64,000 nt of DNA, taken from Flavobacterium fryxellicola (lineage in GTDB: Bacteria; Bacteroidota; Bacteroidia; Flavobacteriales; Flavobacteriaceae). The stretch lies in the NCBI RefSeq assembly GCF_900143245.1, contig NZ_FRDK01000002.1:1-64000 (forward strand). The letters run 5' to 3'. The position numbers and the translations under genes are program-made. The notes below the pieces were generated by a model. That model was not told the origin of the DNA. It worked only from the letters and a program-made list of their open reading frames with translations, and ran no database searches. Positions 7,042-15,782 of this stretch are shown here, piece after piece. Position 1 is the stretch's first letter. Each line of letters starts with the position of its first letter.

Positions 7042-7890
7042 ATGAAATCCATAATTATCAAGCCTGAAAATGATTTACTAAAAAAATATGTGCAATATTT
7101 TCTGTTTTTTAAAAAGATGGATAGTACCCCTTTGAATTACACTACTTTTCCTAACAATAATTTGTGCCTTACCATTTACAAGCAAAACACTATTGATTAC
7201 GTAAACCATTCAAAAGCAAATAATTGCAGTATCAATCAAGGAGATAAAAACTTTGTCAGTCGACTTTATGCATTCCATAAAATGCCTTTTCAGGTTGATA
7301 TTAATTCTTGTCTTGACCAGGTTTGCATTGTATTTTATCCCGCTGCTTTACGAACATTCACTAATGAATCGTATAGTGATTTAATGAATTCTGATTCTGT
7401 TTTTGAAGCCATTTTTTCCACCAAAAAAGCTTTTCTGTTAGAACAAATTTTTGAGGAAGATAATTTTGTAAAAAGAAGTAAAAAGCTAGAATTATTGCTT
7501 TTAAACAATTTAAAAAATCAAATACCCGATAAACTGAAAGAAGGATTGCATTTTATTACAAACCATAACAAAGAAAATTTAAGCGTTGAAACACTTGCTG
7601 AAAAGCTTAAAATAAGTGATAGTTCATTATTCCGTTTGTTTAAAAATAATTTAGGGCAAAACCCAAAATCATACCTAAAAACAATCCGATTTAGAACGAT
7701 TCTGGATGAAATTATGAATGGACAGTATTCTAATACTGAAGTAGATTACCTCAATCAATATTATGACCAAGCACACTTCATTCATGATTTCAAAACACAT
7801 ACAGGCTATTCTCCAAAAAGTTTAATCGACAAAGTTTCTGTGCAACAAAATGATTTGACTTGGATTTATAATAAAATGACTTGTGAATGA
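7042..7890 (+). CDS. AraC-family transcriptional regulator
   Basis: This 282-residue cytoplasmic protein has an N-terminal ligand-binding-like half without a recognised motif. Its C-terminal AraC/XylS DNA-binding domain spans about residues 170-265. The first helix-turn-helix is in SVETLAEKLKISDSSLFRLF, followed by GQNPKSYLKTIRF. The second contains YDQAHFIHDFKTHTGYSPKS, matching the family's closing signature. It lies 59 bases upstream of an S41-like lipoprotein gene on the same strand and may regulate it or itself; that link is inference. Effector unknown. Confidence 0.85.
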   Translation: MKSIIIKPENDLLKKYVQYFLFFKKMDSTPLNYTTFPNNNLCLTIYKQNTIDYVNHSKANNCSINQGDKNFVSRLYAFHKMPFQVDINSCLDQVCIVFYPAALRTFTNESYSDLMNSDSVFEAIFSTKKAFLLEQIFEEDNFVKRSKKLELLLLNNLKNQIPDKLKEGLHFITNHNKENLSVETLAEKLKISDSSLFRLFKNNLGQNPKSYLKTIRFRTILDEIMNGQYSNTEVDYLNQYYDQAHFIHDFKTHTGYSPKSLIDKVSVQQNDLTWIYNKMTCE

Positions 7891-7949
7891 TTTTTACAAT
7901 TTTGGTCGCTAACTATTGATTTCATTTGTACTCTAAAAATTAAAGTAAA

Positions 7950-9527
7950 ATGAAACAGTTTTTTGCCATTAGTCTAATTTGTCTATTAATTGCTTGCTCT
8001 AGTTCTAAGCAATCTATTTCTCCTTCAGAAAGCTTACCACAACTATCCTACCAACAGATGTTAGAAGATCACGATACGTTAGTCTCTAACATTAAGCAAA
8101 CAAGCCCCATCATCTATTTCAATAAAGAAGTTAGAGGAATAGACTTTAATGAACATGCAACAAGCCTCAGAAAGCGAATCAACTCCAAGACCACCACACA
8201 ACAATTCCTTCAAATAGTAAACAAAACACTGTTTGCGGGACAAGATGGACATACCAATATGTTAGATCCTTCTGGACTTGATGCCTTGAAAAAATATGCA
8301 ATTCCATTAGGAGTTACAAGAGGCATAGATAGTACAGATGTAGAAAACAGTTATAAATATTACGATTATTTAAAAAAAGAAGTGTACACAAAATTAGATT
8401 TGAATCTGATTTATACCAATGGGGAGTATTACAACTTATTGCCATTCTCTTATAAAGGAAAAAACTATCCTACCGCTATGAAACTGATCCGTTGTAACGG
8501 AGTTGAAATCCATCAATTTGTAAAGAGTCTTACCGAATCAGCTTCTCCGCTGCGTTGGGATCGATTAAACAACAAAACGTATAAAGAAGATTTTTACCGT
8601 TATACTGAAATCTATAAAAACAATACACTAAAACTTGTATTTCAAGATAAGGGTTTCGAAAATTACAAATTGAATATCGTAAAGAATGATACCGTACATT
8701 TTTTACAAAAAAAGAATTGGAAATACGGTTACAATGGACCAAAGGATACAGTGACAACACACTATTTTGAAAAACTAGGAATTTTTTATGCTAAACTGCC
8801 AAGGATGGAAGTACAATTAGGCGATACTATAAATCAACGTTTAGGAGCTGTCATAAACAAACACAAAGTAAATGCAGTTGTACTGGATATTCGAGGAAAT
8901 GGCGGAGGATATGACCAAACGTATAATAACGCTTTAAAGTCGATCGTTAAGGATACATTGCGACAAAAATTGGTGTTGGGAATAAATTGGAGTCCGTACA
9001 CGCGGATGTACTATGAATACAATCGTGATTCAATACAGAAAGAACCGCTATTTACCTTCAAAGTGGATGTTCCTATTTTAAGAGAACCTGAAATGTTTTT
9101 TATAAAAATAACGCAAGCTGCTATAATTCCTGACAGCACTAAATATCCTTTTGAAGGTAAAGTGTATATTTTACAAGATAAGTATATTTATTCGACCTCT
9201 AGTAATCTGTCCAATCTAGCAAAAAATAGTGAACAGCTAATTAGTATAGGAGAAACACCTGACTTAATAAGTGGTATGCAAAGAAGCCCATTTTTTATGA
9301 TGTTACCCAATAGTAAAGCTATTTTTAGAGTTGAGCCGCAAATTGATTTTACAAACAACAAAACAGTAGAAGACACCTTTAAAAACAATGTAGAATACCC
9401 AATTCAATATTCTATTGATAATTTACATTTACGTACTACTACAAAAGAAAATGTATTTGGAAAAGAGTTTCTTTTAAAAAATGACCCCATGTTTAAAAAA
9501 GTATTAGAGTTAGAAAATTCAAAGTAA
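7950..9527 (+). CDS. S41-family (tail-specific protease-like) lipoprotein
   Basis: This 525-residue protein has a lipoprotein signal with lipobox LIAC (cysteine residue 16), so it is exported and lipid-anchored. An N-terminal region carries DGHTNML (about residue 103), a block often seen in S41 peptidases. The C-half has VVLDIRGNGGGYD, the S41 core strand and loop. The serine-nucleophile region YIYSTSSNLSNLAKN follows, then SIGETPDLISG. S41 enzymes cleave unfolded or tagged proteins using a Ser-Lys dyad. The usual TxSA context is altered here, so activity is uncertain. It follows the AraC gene and is probably expressed from its own promoter in the short gap. Confidence 0.8.
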   Translation: MKQFFAISLICLLIACSSSKQSISPSESLPQLSYQQMLEDHDTLVSNIKQTSPIIYFNKEVRGIDFNEHATSLRKRINSKTTTQQFLQIVNKTLFAGQDGHTNMLDPSGLDALKKYAIPLGVTRGIDSTDVENSYKYYDYLKKEVYTKLDLNLIYTNGEYYNLLPFSYKGKNYPTAMKLIRCNGVEIHQFVKSLTESASPLRWDRLNNKTYKEDFYRYTEIYKNNTLKLVFQDKGFENYKLNIVKNDTVHFLQKKNWKYGYNGPKDTVTTHYFEKLGIFYAKLPRMEVQLGDTINQRLGAVINKHKVNAVVLDIRGNGGGYDQTYNNALKSIVKDTLRQKLVLGINWSPYTRMYYEYNRDSIQKEPLFTFKVDVPILREPEMFFIKITQAAIIPDSTKYPFEGKVYILQDKYIYSTSSNLSNLAKNSEQLISIGETPDLISGMQRSPFFMMLPNSKAIFRVEPQIDFTNNKTVEDTFKNNVEYPIQYSIDNLHLRTTTKENVFGKEFLLKNDPMFKKVLELENSK

Positions 9528-9691
9528 AGAAGTAGGAAATTAACAAATCCTAAAAAAGATTTAGCGAACGTGGATTGATCAATAAATTTCAGAACTAATG
9601 AATTACATTTAAAACTGGTACTTTTACTTGGATTTTTCCATTTTTAAAAAGTCATTTTTCCATTAAAATCATTTTATTAAACTCACTCAAA

Positions 9692-10615
9692 ATGAAACAG
9701 TTAGTAATACTATTTGCTTGTATACTCTTCTCTATCTCTATTTTTGCTCAAAAATTAGAATTGAGTGACACTATTTCATTGACTATTAACGAGCATAATA
9801 CCATTTTTATAAAAGCTATTTTCAACGAAAAAGATACTTTAAACTTAAATTTTGACACCGGAACAACCGAATTGATTTTAATAAATGATATTTTAAAGAA
9901 TAAACTTAAATCTACAACGGAACTTTACAGCACATCCTACAATCTAAAAATTGGAAAAACAAATTACAAAACTAAAGTTTATGACGCCGAATTAGCAGGA
10001 CACGGAACAGATGGGCGATTTGGCTGGGACTTTTTCAAAGGAAAAGTAGTCGAACTCAATTATGACAAGCATGCTATGATTATTCATTCTGAGTTGCCTA
10101 AATATGTACTATTAGATAACAAATTCACTAACCTAAAAATAGAGTTTTTTAAAGACTTGTTTTTAGTTTCTACTGAAATTAAGGAAAATGGAATTGCGAA
10201 CAAGGCTCTTTTCCTCTTTGATACGGGTTTTGAAAGAACTGCAATGTTAGATACTAATTTATTAAAAGAAGGTAACTTTCCAACGAACAAGATGAAGGTT
10301 ATAAAAAAGGTAATGATGAGAGGTGCACAAGGAAACGAAATTCCTGTTATTACTTCTAATTTAGAAATCTTAAAAATTGGAAAGTATAAACTTAAAAATA
10401 TTCCAGTTCAAATAACAACTACCCAAAAGCCATTAAAAGATAAAAACGTCCATATTTTAGGTAACGAAATTTTGAAAAGATTTAATATATTCCTCGATTT
10501 TCAAAATAATGTCGTGTACATGAAACCAAATAAATTTTATAAAGACTACTACATCGACCAAAATAAAAAAGGAATTAAAAAATACCTTATTAGTTTTTTT
10601 GAATTAAAACAGTAA
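9692..10615 (+). CDS. Retropepsin-like aspartyl protease with two DTG motifs
   Basis: This 307-residue protein starts with a cleavable-type signal peptide ending near FAQ (residue 20), so it is periplasmic or outer-membrane associated. Two aspartyl-protease loops are visible: NFDTGTTE (Asp about 55) and FDTGFERT (Asp about 177). Each is followed by hydrophobic-hydrophobic-glycine type strands, and LGNEILKRFNIFLDF is near the end. Single-chain proteins with two DTG loops can form both halves of a pepsin-like active site, whereas retropepsins need two chains. Substrate unknown. It stands alone, with a 164-base gap upstream. Confidence 0.7.
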   Translation: MKQLVILFACILFSISIFAQKLELSDTISLTINEHNTIFIKAIFNEKDTLNLNFDTGTTELILINDILKNKLKSTTELYSTSYNLKIGKTNYKTKVYDAELAGHGTDGRFGWDFFKGKVVELNYDKHAMIIHSELPKYVLLDNKFTNLKIEFFKDLFLVSTEIKENGIANKALFLFDTGFERTAMLDTNLLKEGNFPTNKMKVIKKVMMRGAQGNEIPVITSNLEILKIGKYKLKNIPVQITTTQKPLKDKNVHILGNEILKRFNIFLDFQNNVVYMKPNKFYKDYYIDQNKKGIKKYLISFFELKQ

Positions 10616-10801
10616 AGACAGCGCGTAATGTCCGGTTTATATCTCTGTCCAAATCGGTTATTATTCTACAGCAAATTATATCCATCAAGCCAGTTAGCCT
10701 CCAATCGCGTGAGCATATTAGAAAAGCGTAGTCAGCAAATCATTATTTTTATAATTCGTTTAAAATATTGTTAAAAATATTAAACAAATCATATTATTGT
10801 T

Positions 10802-10809
10802 TATCTTTG
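10802..10809 (+). promoter_or_regulatory. Bacteroidota -7 box for the fasciclin gene
   Basis: TATCTTTG matches the TAnnTTTG consensus exactly and lies 36 bases upstream of the ATG of the fasciclin lipoprotein gene. The -33 TTG element is not clear. Confidence 0.6.
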
Positions 10810-10845
10810 ATTATCTTAATTTAATTTAAACTTAAAATATTGACT

Positions 10846-11430
10846 ATGAAATTAGTAAAAACAATTAGTGCATTTGTGTTATTAGGAGTAATCACTACTT
10901 CTTGTGGAGAGAAAAAACAAACAGAATCAACAGACATGACTGATTCAACAGCAGTAGCAATGGATAGTACAGTTGTAGTTGAAACTTCAAATATTGTTGA
11001 AGTAGCCTCTGGAAATGCAGATTTCTCAACACTTGTAGCAGCAGTAAAGGCAGCAGGATTAGTTGAAACGTTAAGTGGAGAAGGTCCTTTCACTGTTTTT
11101 GCACCAAACAACGCTGCATTTGATAAACTTCCTGCGGGAACTGTAGATGGTTTATTGAAACCAGAAAGTGTTGATAAACTGAAAGCAGTTTTGACGTACC
11201 ACGTAGTTTCAGGTAAATTTGATGCTGCAACAGTAATTGATGCAATAAACAAAAACAACGGAAAATACACTGTTACCACTGTTCAAGGAGGTACCATCGT
11301 TTTAAGTTTGAAAGACGGTAATGTAATGTTAACGGATGCAAACGGCGGAACAGCAACAGTTGTTCTAGCTGATGTAGCTGCTTCTAATGGAGTAATTCAT
11401 GCCATCGATACTGTAGTAATGCCTAAATAA
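10846..11430 (+). CDS. Fasciclin (FAS1) domain lipoprotein
   Basis: This 194-residue protein begins with a lipoprotein signal (lipobox TTSC, cysteine about residue 19). A threonine/serine-rich linker leads to one FAS1 domain from about residue 55 to the end. The FAS1 hallmarks H1 (GPFTVFAPNNAAFDKLP), YHVVSGK and the closing NGVIHAIDTVVMP are all present. FAS1 domains act in adhesion and surface protein contacts; in flavobacteria many are small single-domain surface lipoproteins. Start set at the ATG preceding MKLVKTISAF rather than an upstream in-frame TTG. A strong hairpin terminator follows at 11452. Confidence 0.9.
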   Translation: MKLVKTISAFVLLGVITTSCGEKKQTESTDMTDSTAVAMDSTVVVETSNIVEVASGNADFSTLVAAVKAAGLVETLSGEGPFTVFAPNNAAFDKLPAGTVDGLLKPESVDKLKAVLTYHVVSGKFDAATVIDAINKNNGKYTVTTVQGGTIVLSLKDGNVMLTDANGGTATVVLADVAASNGVIHAIDTVVMPK

Positions 11431-11451
11431 GGTTTTAAACATTTAATTTAG

Positions 11452-11483
11452 AAACCGTTGTAGCAATACAACGGTTTTTTTTT
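11452..11483 (+). terminator. Rho-independent terminator after the fasciclin gene
   Basis: Arms AAACCGTTGTA and TACAACGGTTT flank a four-base loop and run into a T tract, 22 bases after the fasciclin stop codon. Confidence 0.88.
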
Positions 11484-11783
11484 GCAAAATCACTACCAGC
11501 CCCCTTCGCTGTTTCTACAAGAGACGGCTTCTTATACTATCTTTGGCATTCCATCTCCTGACATTTAAAAAAATATATTCAAATGCGAGGGTAATAATCG
11601 GCAAAAAGATCATTCTCTATTTGGCGCTAGTACCTGCGCTATTTTTGAAAACATTTCGTTTTTAATTAAAGAAAACTGGGACCTTCTATTTCTAATTAAT
11701 AAATTGAAAAAAAATAACGTAGATACTCTTCAGTAAAAATATTATTTTGATGACTTAATACATTTGATTTAAAAACACCTGTT
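11484..11783. other. Intergenic stretch, nothing recognised
   Basis: Between the fasciclin terminator and the next lipoprotein gene I see only AT-rich DNA without coding signal, repeats or RNA-like structure. Confidence 0.4.
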
Positions 11784-12455
11784 ATGAAATTCCCTCCTTT
11801 TCTACTTCTTATTTCGGTATTGCTTTTGAATTGTGAAAACAAAGACAACCAAGCGCCAAAAAGACCAGTTGCAAAAAAGACGGACACTTTGCACAATATA
11901 GAAGAAAGCAATCAAAAGAAAACCGATAGTGTGAACACCATACAAACACAACAGCCGCACCAACTCATTCTTACGTCCAATGCTTTACAAGCAATAAATA
12001 AAACGACGGGTTCCACTTCGGAAATACCATTTGGAAAACCCTTTGATGAAATGAATAAAATTGTAACTACTATATTACAATCAAAACCAATGGTTGTTGG
12101 CATTAATGCAGAGTGTGGCGCTGGACCGCTAAAAATGGCATCATGGAATAATGGATTGACGCTGGTGTTTCAGAAAAAAGAAGTACAATCAGTGGAAACA
12201 GAAAGCCGCTGGGAATTTGCGGGTTGGTACGTAAGCCTCAACTCAGGAAATACAACAAAGATTACTACAATGGCTGGAATCGGTATTGGATCAACAAGAG
12301 GCGAAATGGAAAGCGCTTATGTGATCATCGTAAAGAAATCCAGCTTGGGGTATGAATTCTCAACGACATCTGGCTTATTCGGAATTTTTGACGGAATGGG
12401 GAAACAGGCAAAAATCACAAATATTTGGAGCGGTGTTAGTTGTAATTTTAGATAA
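11784..12455 (+). CDS. Uncharacterised lipoprotein
   Basis: This 223-residue protein has a short signal and lipobox (LLNC, cysteine about residue 17), so it is predicted to be lipid-anchored. A polar, lysine/threonine-rich linker runs to about residue 65. The rest looks like a beta-rich globular domain, with a cysteine in NAECGAGPLKMASWNN, a glycine-rich MAGIGIGSTRGEMESAY segment and a final cysteine in SGVSC. The GIGIGSTRGEME block recalls a motif seen in several small secreted proteins whose function I do not know. No neighbour suggests a role. Expression is likely monocistronic. Confidence 0.7.
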   Translation: MKFPPFLLLISVLLLNCENKDNQAPKRPVAKKTDTLHNIEESNQKKTDSVNTIQTQQPHQLILTSNALQAINKTTGSTSEIPFGKPFDEMNKIVTTILQSKPMVVGINAECGAGPLKMASWNNGLTLVFQKKEVQSVETESRWEFAGWYVSLNSGNTTKITTMAGIGIGSTRGEMESAYVIIVKKSSLGYEFSTTSGLFGIFDGMGKQAKITNIWSGVSCNFR

Positions 12456-13107
12456 GTTAAAAAAAGTCGTTAAACGTTTTTGCTACAGAAATAAAATTCA
12501 GAAAAAATAGCGCAACCAATAGGCTTAAATTGAAAGCTATTCTTTTTTTGTCGATTTATTTTAACGCTTTTAAGAGCGATCACATTGATTGATACAGCAG
12601 CTAAAATCGTTTTTTTTTACTAAACTATGAGCAGGCAAAGCCAGAGTTTTGGCATAATTTGGAAAAAAAATGTAGGCAATACATTAAAATCAACTCTTTA
12701 TTTCGATTGTTAAAATTGAGAATGATGTTTAGAAATGATTAGCAAAATAAATCAATACAAACCGAAAGTCCATTGTTTTGGTTCAGTACATTAAAAATGT
12801 AAGTATCTGGAGAGAAAGTTTTTAGCACAGATTAATCAAATTTAATACTTAGGAGCTCCAACCTAAGGGCAAAACTCGAACAAACGATTTAATCTGAGGT
12901 AAGACGCAGACCTATGGAACCTACTGCGAAAGATACTGCAGGGCAAAATTCGAAAGCTATTTGAAACCAATGTAGATTTTTTATTGTATCTAGGTCAAAT
13001 AATTACATTTCAAACCACAGATCGTAGAGAAATACAGCTTTCCTTTTGTTTTTGTTCCGCTTGTTTTTTTTTCTCTTTCCAAAGTAAAAAAAATAAAAAA
13101 AATAATT
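12456..13107. other. Long intergenic region, no gene found
   Basis: About 650 bases separate the lipoprotein gene and the converging efflux operon. No coding frame is convincing. A 14-base near-repeat occurs twice, GGGCAAAACTCGAA at 12867 and GGGCAAAATTCGAA at 12941. A purine-rich AAAATAAAAAAAATAA tract lies near 13086, just downstream of the efflux pump stop codon on the minus strand. Confidence 0.4.
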
Positions 13108-14691
13108 TTAATTTCCCCATATCCTATTTTTGAAAATATCAACTGTTTGTTTAATGTGCTGGTTTGTAACCAATAGGATAACGATAACAAACATGGCATA
13201 CCCTACGATGGTAAAGATTTCCATATTAGACAATAAAACCGATTGTTTGGCCACGGAACTTGCGATTTTTTTTAGCGCTAATTGAGCAGCATTATCCTCC
13301 GTATACCCTTTGGCAATAAAACTTTCAGTTGCTTGTGCAATACGCACTTGAGTTTCCGCACTTTCAGGTGTTACGGATTGTATTAACTTTGAATAATGAG
13401 TGTGTTGCAGATAAACACCTGCATTTTGAATAAACGCAAAACCCATCATACTTCCCCAAAAACGTCCCGCTACGCCTACAATTCCAGCAAACGGAGCAAA
13501 ATGAGTGGGCACCGCCGAGACAGTAAATAAGACTAACGGCACAAAAATAACTCCAACAGCCACTCCTTGTAAAACATAAGGAATTGCGATATCAGACAAG
13601 GTAGCATCGGGGACAAAAAGGAACGTAAACCACAAATGGAAAACAGCAAAAAGTAAAAATCCTATTATAAATATAAAACGTATGCTCAGTGCCTTTGCCA
13701 AAAACAGTCCCGCTAAAACCATTCCTATTACATTCCCTAATACATTTAAATAGTGCACATGCGCCACTCTCGAAGGTTCCCAATTCCAAATTACAAACAT
13801 TGTACTGTGACAAATATTCAAAGTCGATCGGGCGATATAAAAAAATACCGAAAGGACTAATCCGGTCCGTAAATTAGCATAGCGAAATACATTCAGATCA
13901 AAAGTAGGTCGCTTGAGCATCATTTGTCGAAAAATAAACAAACCTCCCGTGACTAATGAAAAAAGTAATGCTGAAATAATTTGGTGGGAATCAAACCAAT
14001 ATTTCTTTTCTCCATAAACAAAGAAAAATGCTCCTGATAAAATGGCCGTGAGTAAAAGAATAGAACTTGCCCAATCTACTTGATATAAAGGGATTTTTCT
14101 ATGAAAACGATGTCCTTCAAAAGTTATCATAATTAAAGCCACACACAGCACTTGAAATAAAGCCGAACCATACGCCATATATTTCCAATCATAATTTTCC
14201 AGCAACCACACCGCAATATTCATGATGAAAGGTGAGGCAAGCATCAACGCACCATAATTAACGGTAAAGCCAATAATCACTGCATTTTTAGATTTAAACC
14301 TTGAAATTAAGAAATGTCGCAGCGGCACAACAGGCAATCCCATCAAAATACCTTCGGCTACTCTTAAGATGATAAACAGTGCGTAATTTTCAATATAAGC
14401 TGTCAAAATAAAGGTTAATGCTGCCAAACTGTAAATGGCTATAAAATACTTTTTAGTTGGGAAAAATTGAAATAGTCGGGTTTCAATTAGAATCGTAGTC
14501 AAAAAAGTTCCATAAGTCACACACATCGAAAATTGTAAATCTTCAATTTCCACATCTAGAAAACTAGCTGAATACGTCAAATTAGAAGTGTAAACGCCTA
14601 GTAAAACCATCGAGTGTGTCAAACAGATAAACAAAATCGCGATACTGGCCCAGTTGGGTACCCAGGATTTAAAAATGCTTTTATTTGACAT
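13108..14691 (-). CDS. EmrB/DHA2-type MFS multidrug efflux permease
   Basis: This 527-residue inner-membrane protein has about 14 hydrophobic helices, the topology of the DHA2 drug:H+ antiporter family. Early charged loops and LRVAEGILMGLPVVPLRHF in helix 4 resemble the MFS motif region. GRFWGSMMGFAFIQNAG near residue 415 resembles the late DHA2 motif. It is the last gene of a minus-strand operon with a TolC-like and an EmrA-like gene. Its start lies three bases past the adaptor's stop, so the two are translationally coupled. Together they would form a tripartite pump carrying toxic compounds across both membranes. The substrate is not predictable. Confidence 0.85.
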   Translation of the reverse strand: MSNKSIFKSWVPNWASIAILFICLTHSMVLLGVYTSNLTYSASFLDVEIEDLQFSMCVTYGTFLTTILIETRLFQFFPTKKYFIAIYSLAALTFILTAYIENYALFIILRVAEGILMGLPVVPLRHFLISRFKSKNAVIIGFTVNYGALMLASPFIMNIAVWLLENYDWKYMAYGSALFQVLCVALIMITFEGHRFHRKIPLYQVDWASSILLLTAILSGAFFFVYGEKKYWFDSHQIISALLFSLVTGGLFIFRQMMLKRPTFDLNVFRYANLRTGLVLSVFFYIARSTLNICHSTMFVIWNWEPSRVAHVHYLNVLGNVIGMVLAGLFLAKALSIRFIFIIGFLLFAVFHLWFTFLFVPDATLSDIAIPYVLQGVAVGVIFVPLVLFTVSAVPTHFAPFAGIVGVAGRFWGSMMGFAFIQNAGVYLQHTHYSKLIQSVTPESAETQVRIAQATESFIAKGYTEDNAAQLALKKIASSVAKQSVLLSNMEIFTIVGYAMFVIVILLVTNQHIKQTVDIFKNRIWGN

Positions 14692-14694
14692 TGG

Positions 14695-15747
14695 TTATTG
14701 GTGTTCTGCTACAACTATAACATTCATTCCTGCTCGAAGGAAAGCCGTTTGATCGGCTGGTCCTTGTAGTCTGATTCTAACAGGAATCCGTTGTTCAATT
14801 TTAATAAAATTTCCAGTGGCATTGTCCGGTGGTAACAGCGAGAAACGAGCGCCACTAGCGGGTGATATTGATTCAATAGTACCGATAAATTTTCGTCCGC
14901 TAATCGCGTCAGCTTTTAGCGTTACCTCTTGACCCATAGACAAGTATTGTATTTGGGTTTCCTTAAAATTAGCTGTAATCCATTTTTCCTTACTCACAAT
15001 GGAGACTAAAACTTGTCCTTCTTTTAATAGTTGTCCGGGCTGAATCATTTTCTTTCCCACCCAGCCATCATAAGGAGCCGTAATCACCGTATAAGAAAGA
15101 AACAATGCAGCGTTATCCGCAGTGGCTTGTTTGGCTGTAATTACAGTTTGGGCCGTTGGGATTTTAGCAGATGCTTCGGTAGTATTTAACGTTGCCGATT
15201 GAATGGTATTGCTAATTTCTTGGTACTGGGCTTGAGCCGATTGATAGTCGGCTTTAACTTTTTCGACTTGTTGATTCGTAGTTGCTTCCTGTTTTAATAA
15301 AGATTGATAGCGGTTGTATTCTAGTTTTGTTTGCCACACTTTACTTTTTGCAGCCTCGAGCTGCGATCGTCTTACTAGAATAGCATTAGAAGTGGTCGCT
15401 ACATTTTTTTCTATCACATTGACATTGGCTTTAGCATTTTCGACCTCAGCCAAAGCACTATTTAAATGCGATTTATATTCCCTATTATCTAGTACAATTA
15501 GCGTGTCTCCCTGGTATACAAACTGATTTTCATTGTACCGAACTTCCTGAACATAACCCGTTATTCGAGTCAAAATAGGTGTCACATATTGATCTACCTG
15601 AGCATCATTCGTTTCTTCGTGATTTCGATTAAAAAAATAAAACCAAATCCCTAAAACAATTCCCATGACCACTAAAACAGTTGCAATCACTGTTATCAAT
15701 TTACTAAATGATTTATGGGCTCTTGATGAATTTTCTATTTTTATCAT
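14695..15747 (-). CDS. HlyD/EmrA-family periplasmic adaptor of an efflux pump
   Basis: This 350-residue protein has a single N-terminal membrane anchor (about residues 17-38). A barrel/lipoyl half begins at DAQVDQYVTPILTRITGYV. A long alpha-helical hairpin (about residues 85-200, rich in Ala, Gln, Glu) follows, then the second lipoyl half with TAPYDGWVGKKMIQPGQLL. The C-terminal barrel includes VRIRLQ. This is the standard order for EmrA-type membrane fusion proteins, which bridge an inner-membrane MFS pump to an outer-membrane TolC-like channel. It lies 35 bases after the TolC-like gene and 3 bases before the EmrB-like gene. Full length, no lesion seen. Confidence 0.9.
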   Translation of the reverse strand: MIKIENSSRAHKSFSKLITVIATVLVVMGIVLGIWFYFFNRNHEETNDAQVDQYVTPILTRITGYVQEVRYNENQFVYQGDTLIVLDNREYKSHLNSALAEVENAKANVNVIEKNVATTSNAILVRRSQLEAAKSKVWQTKLEYNRYQSLLKQEATTNQQVEKVKADYQSAQAQYQEISNTIQSATLNTTEASAKIPTAQTVITAKQATADNAALFLSYTVITAPYDGWVGKKMIQPGQLLKEGQVLVSIVSKEKWITANFKETQIQYLSMGQEVTLKADAISGRKFIGTIESISPASGARFSLLPPDNATGNFIKIEQRIPVRIRLQGPADQTAFLRAGMNVIVVAEHQ

Positions 15748-15782
15748 ATTCGCTTAGAACTAAAAATTATATTAATCTTAAA

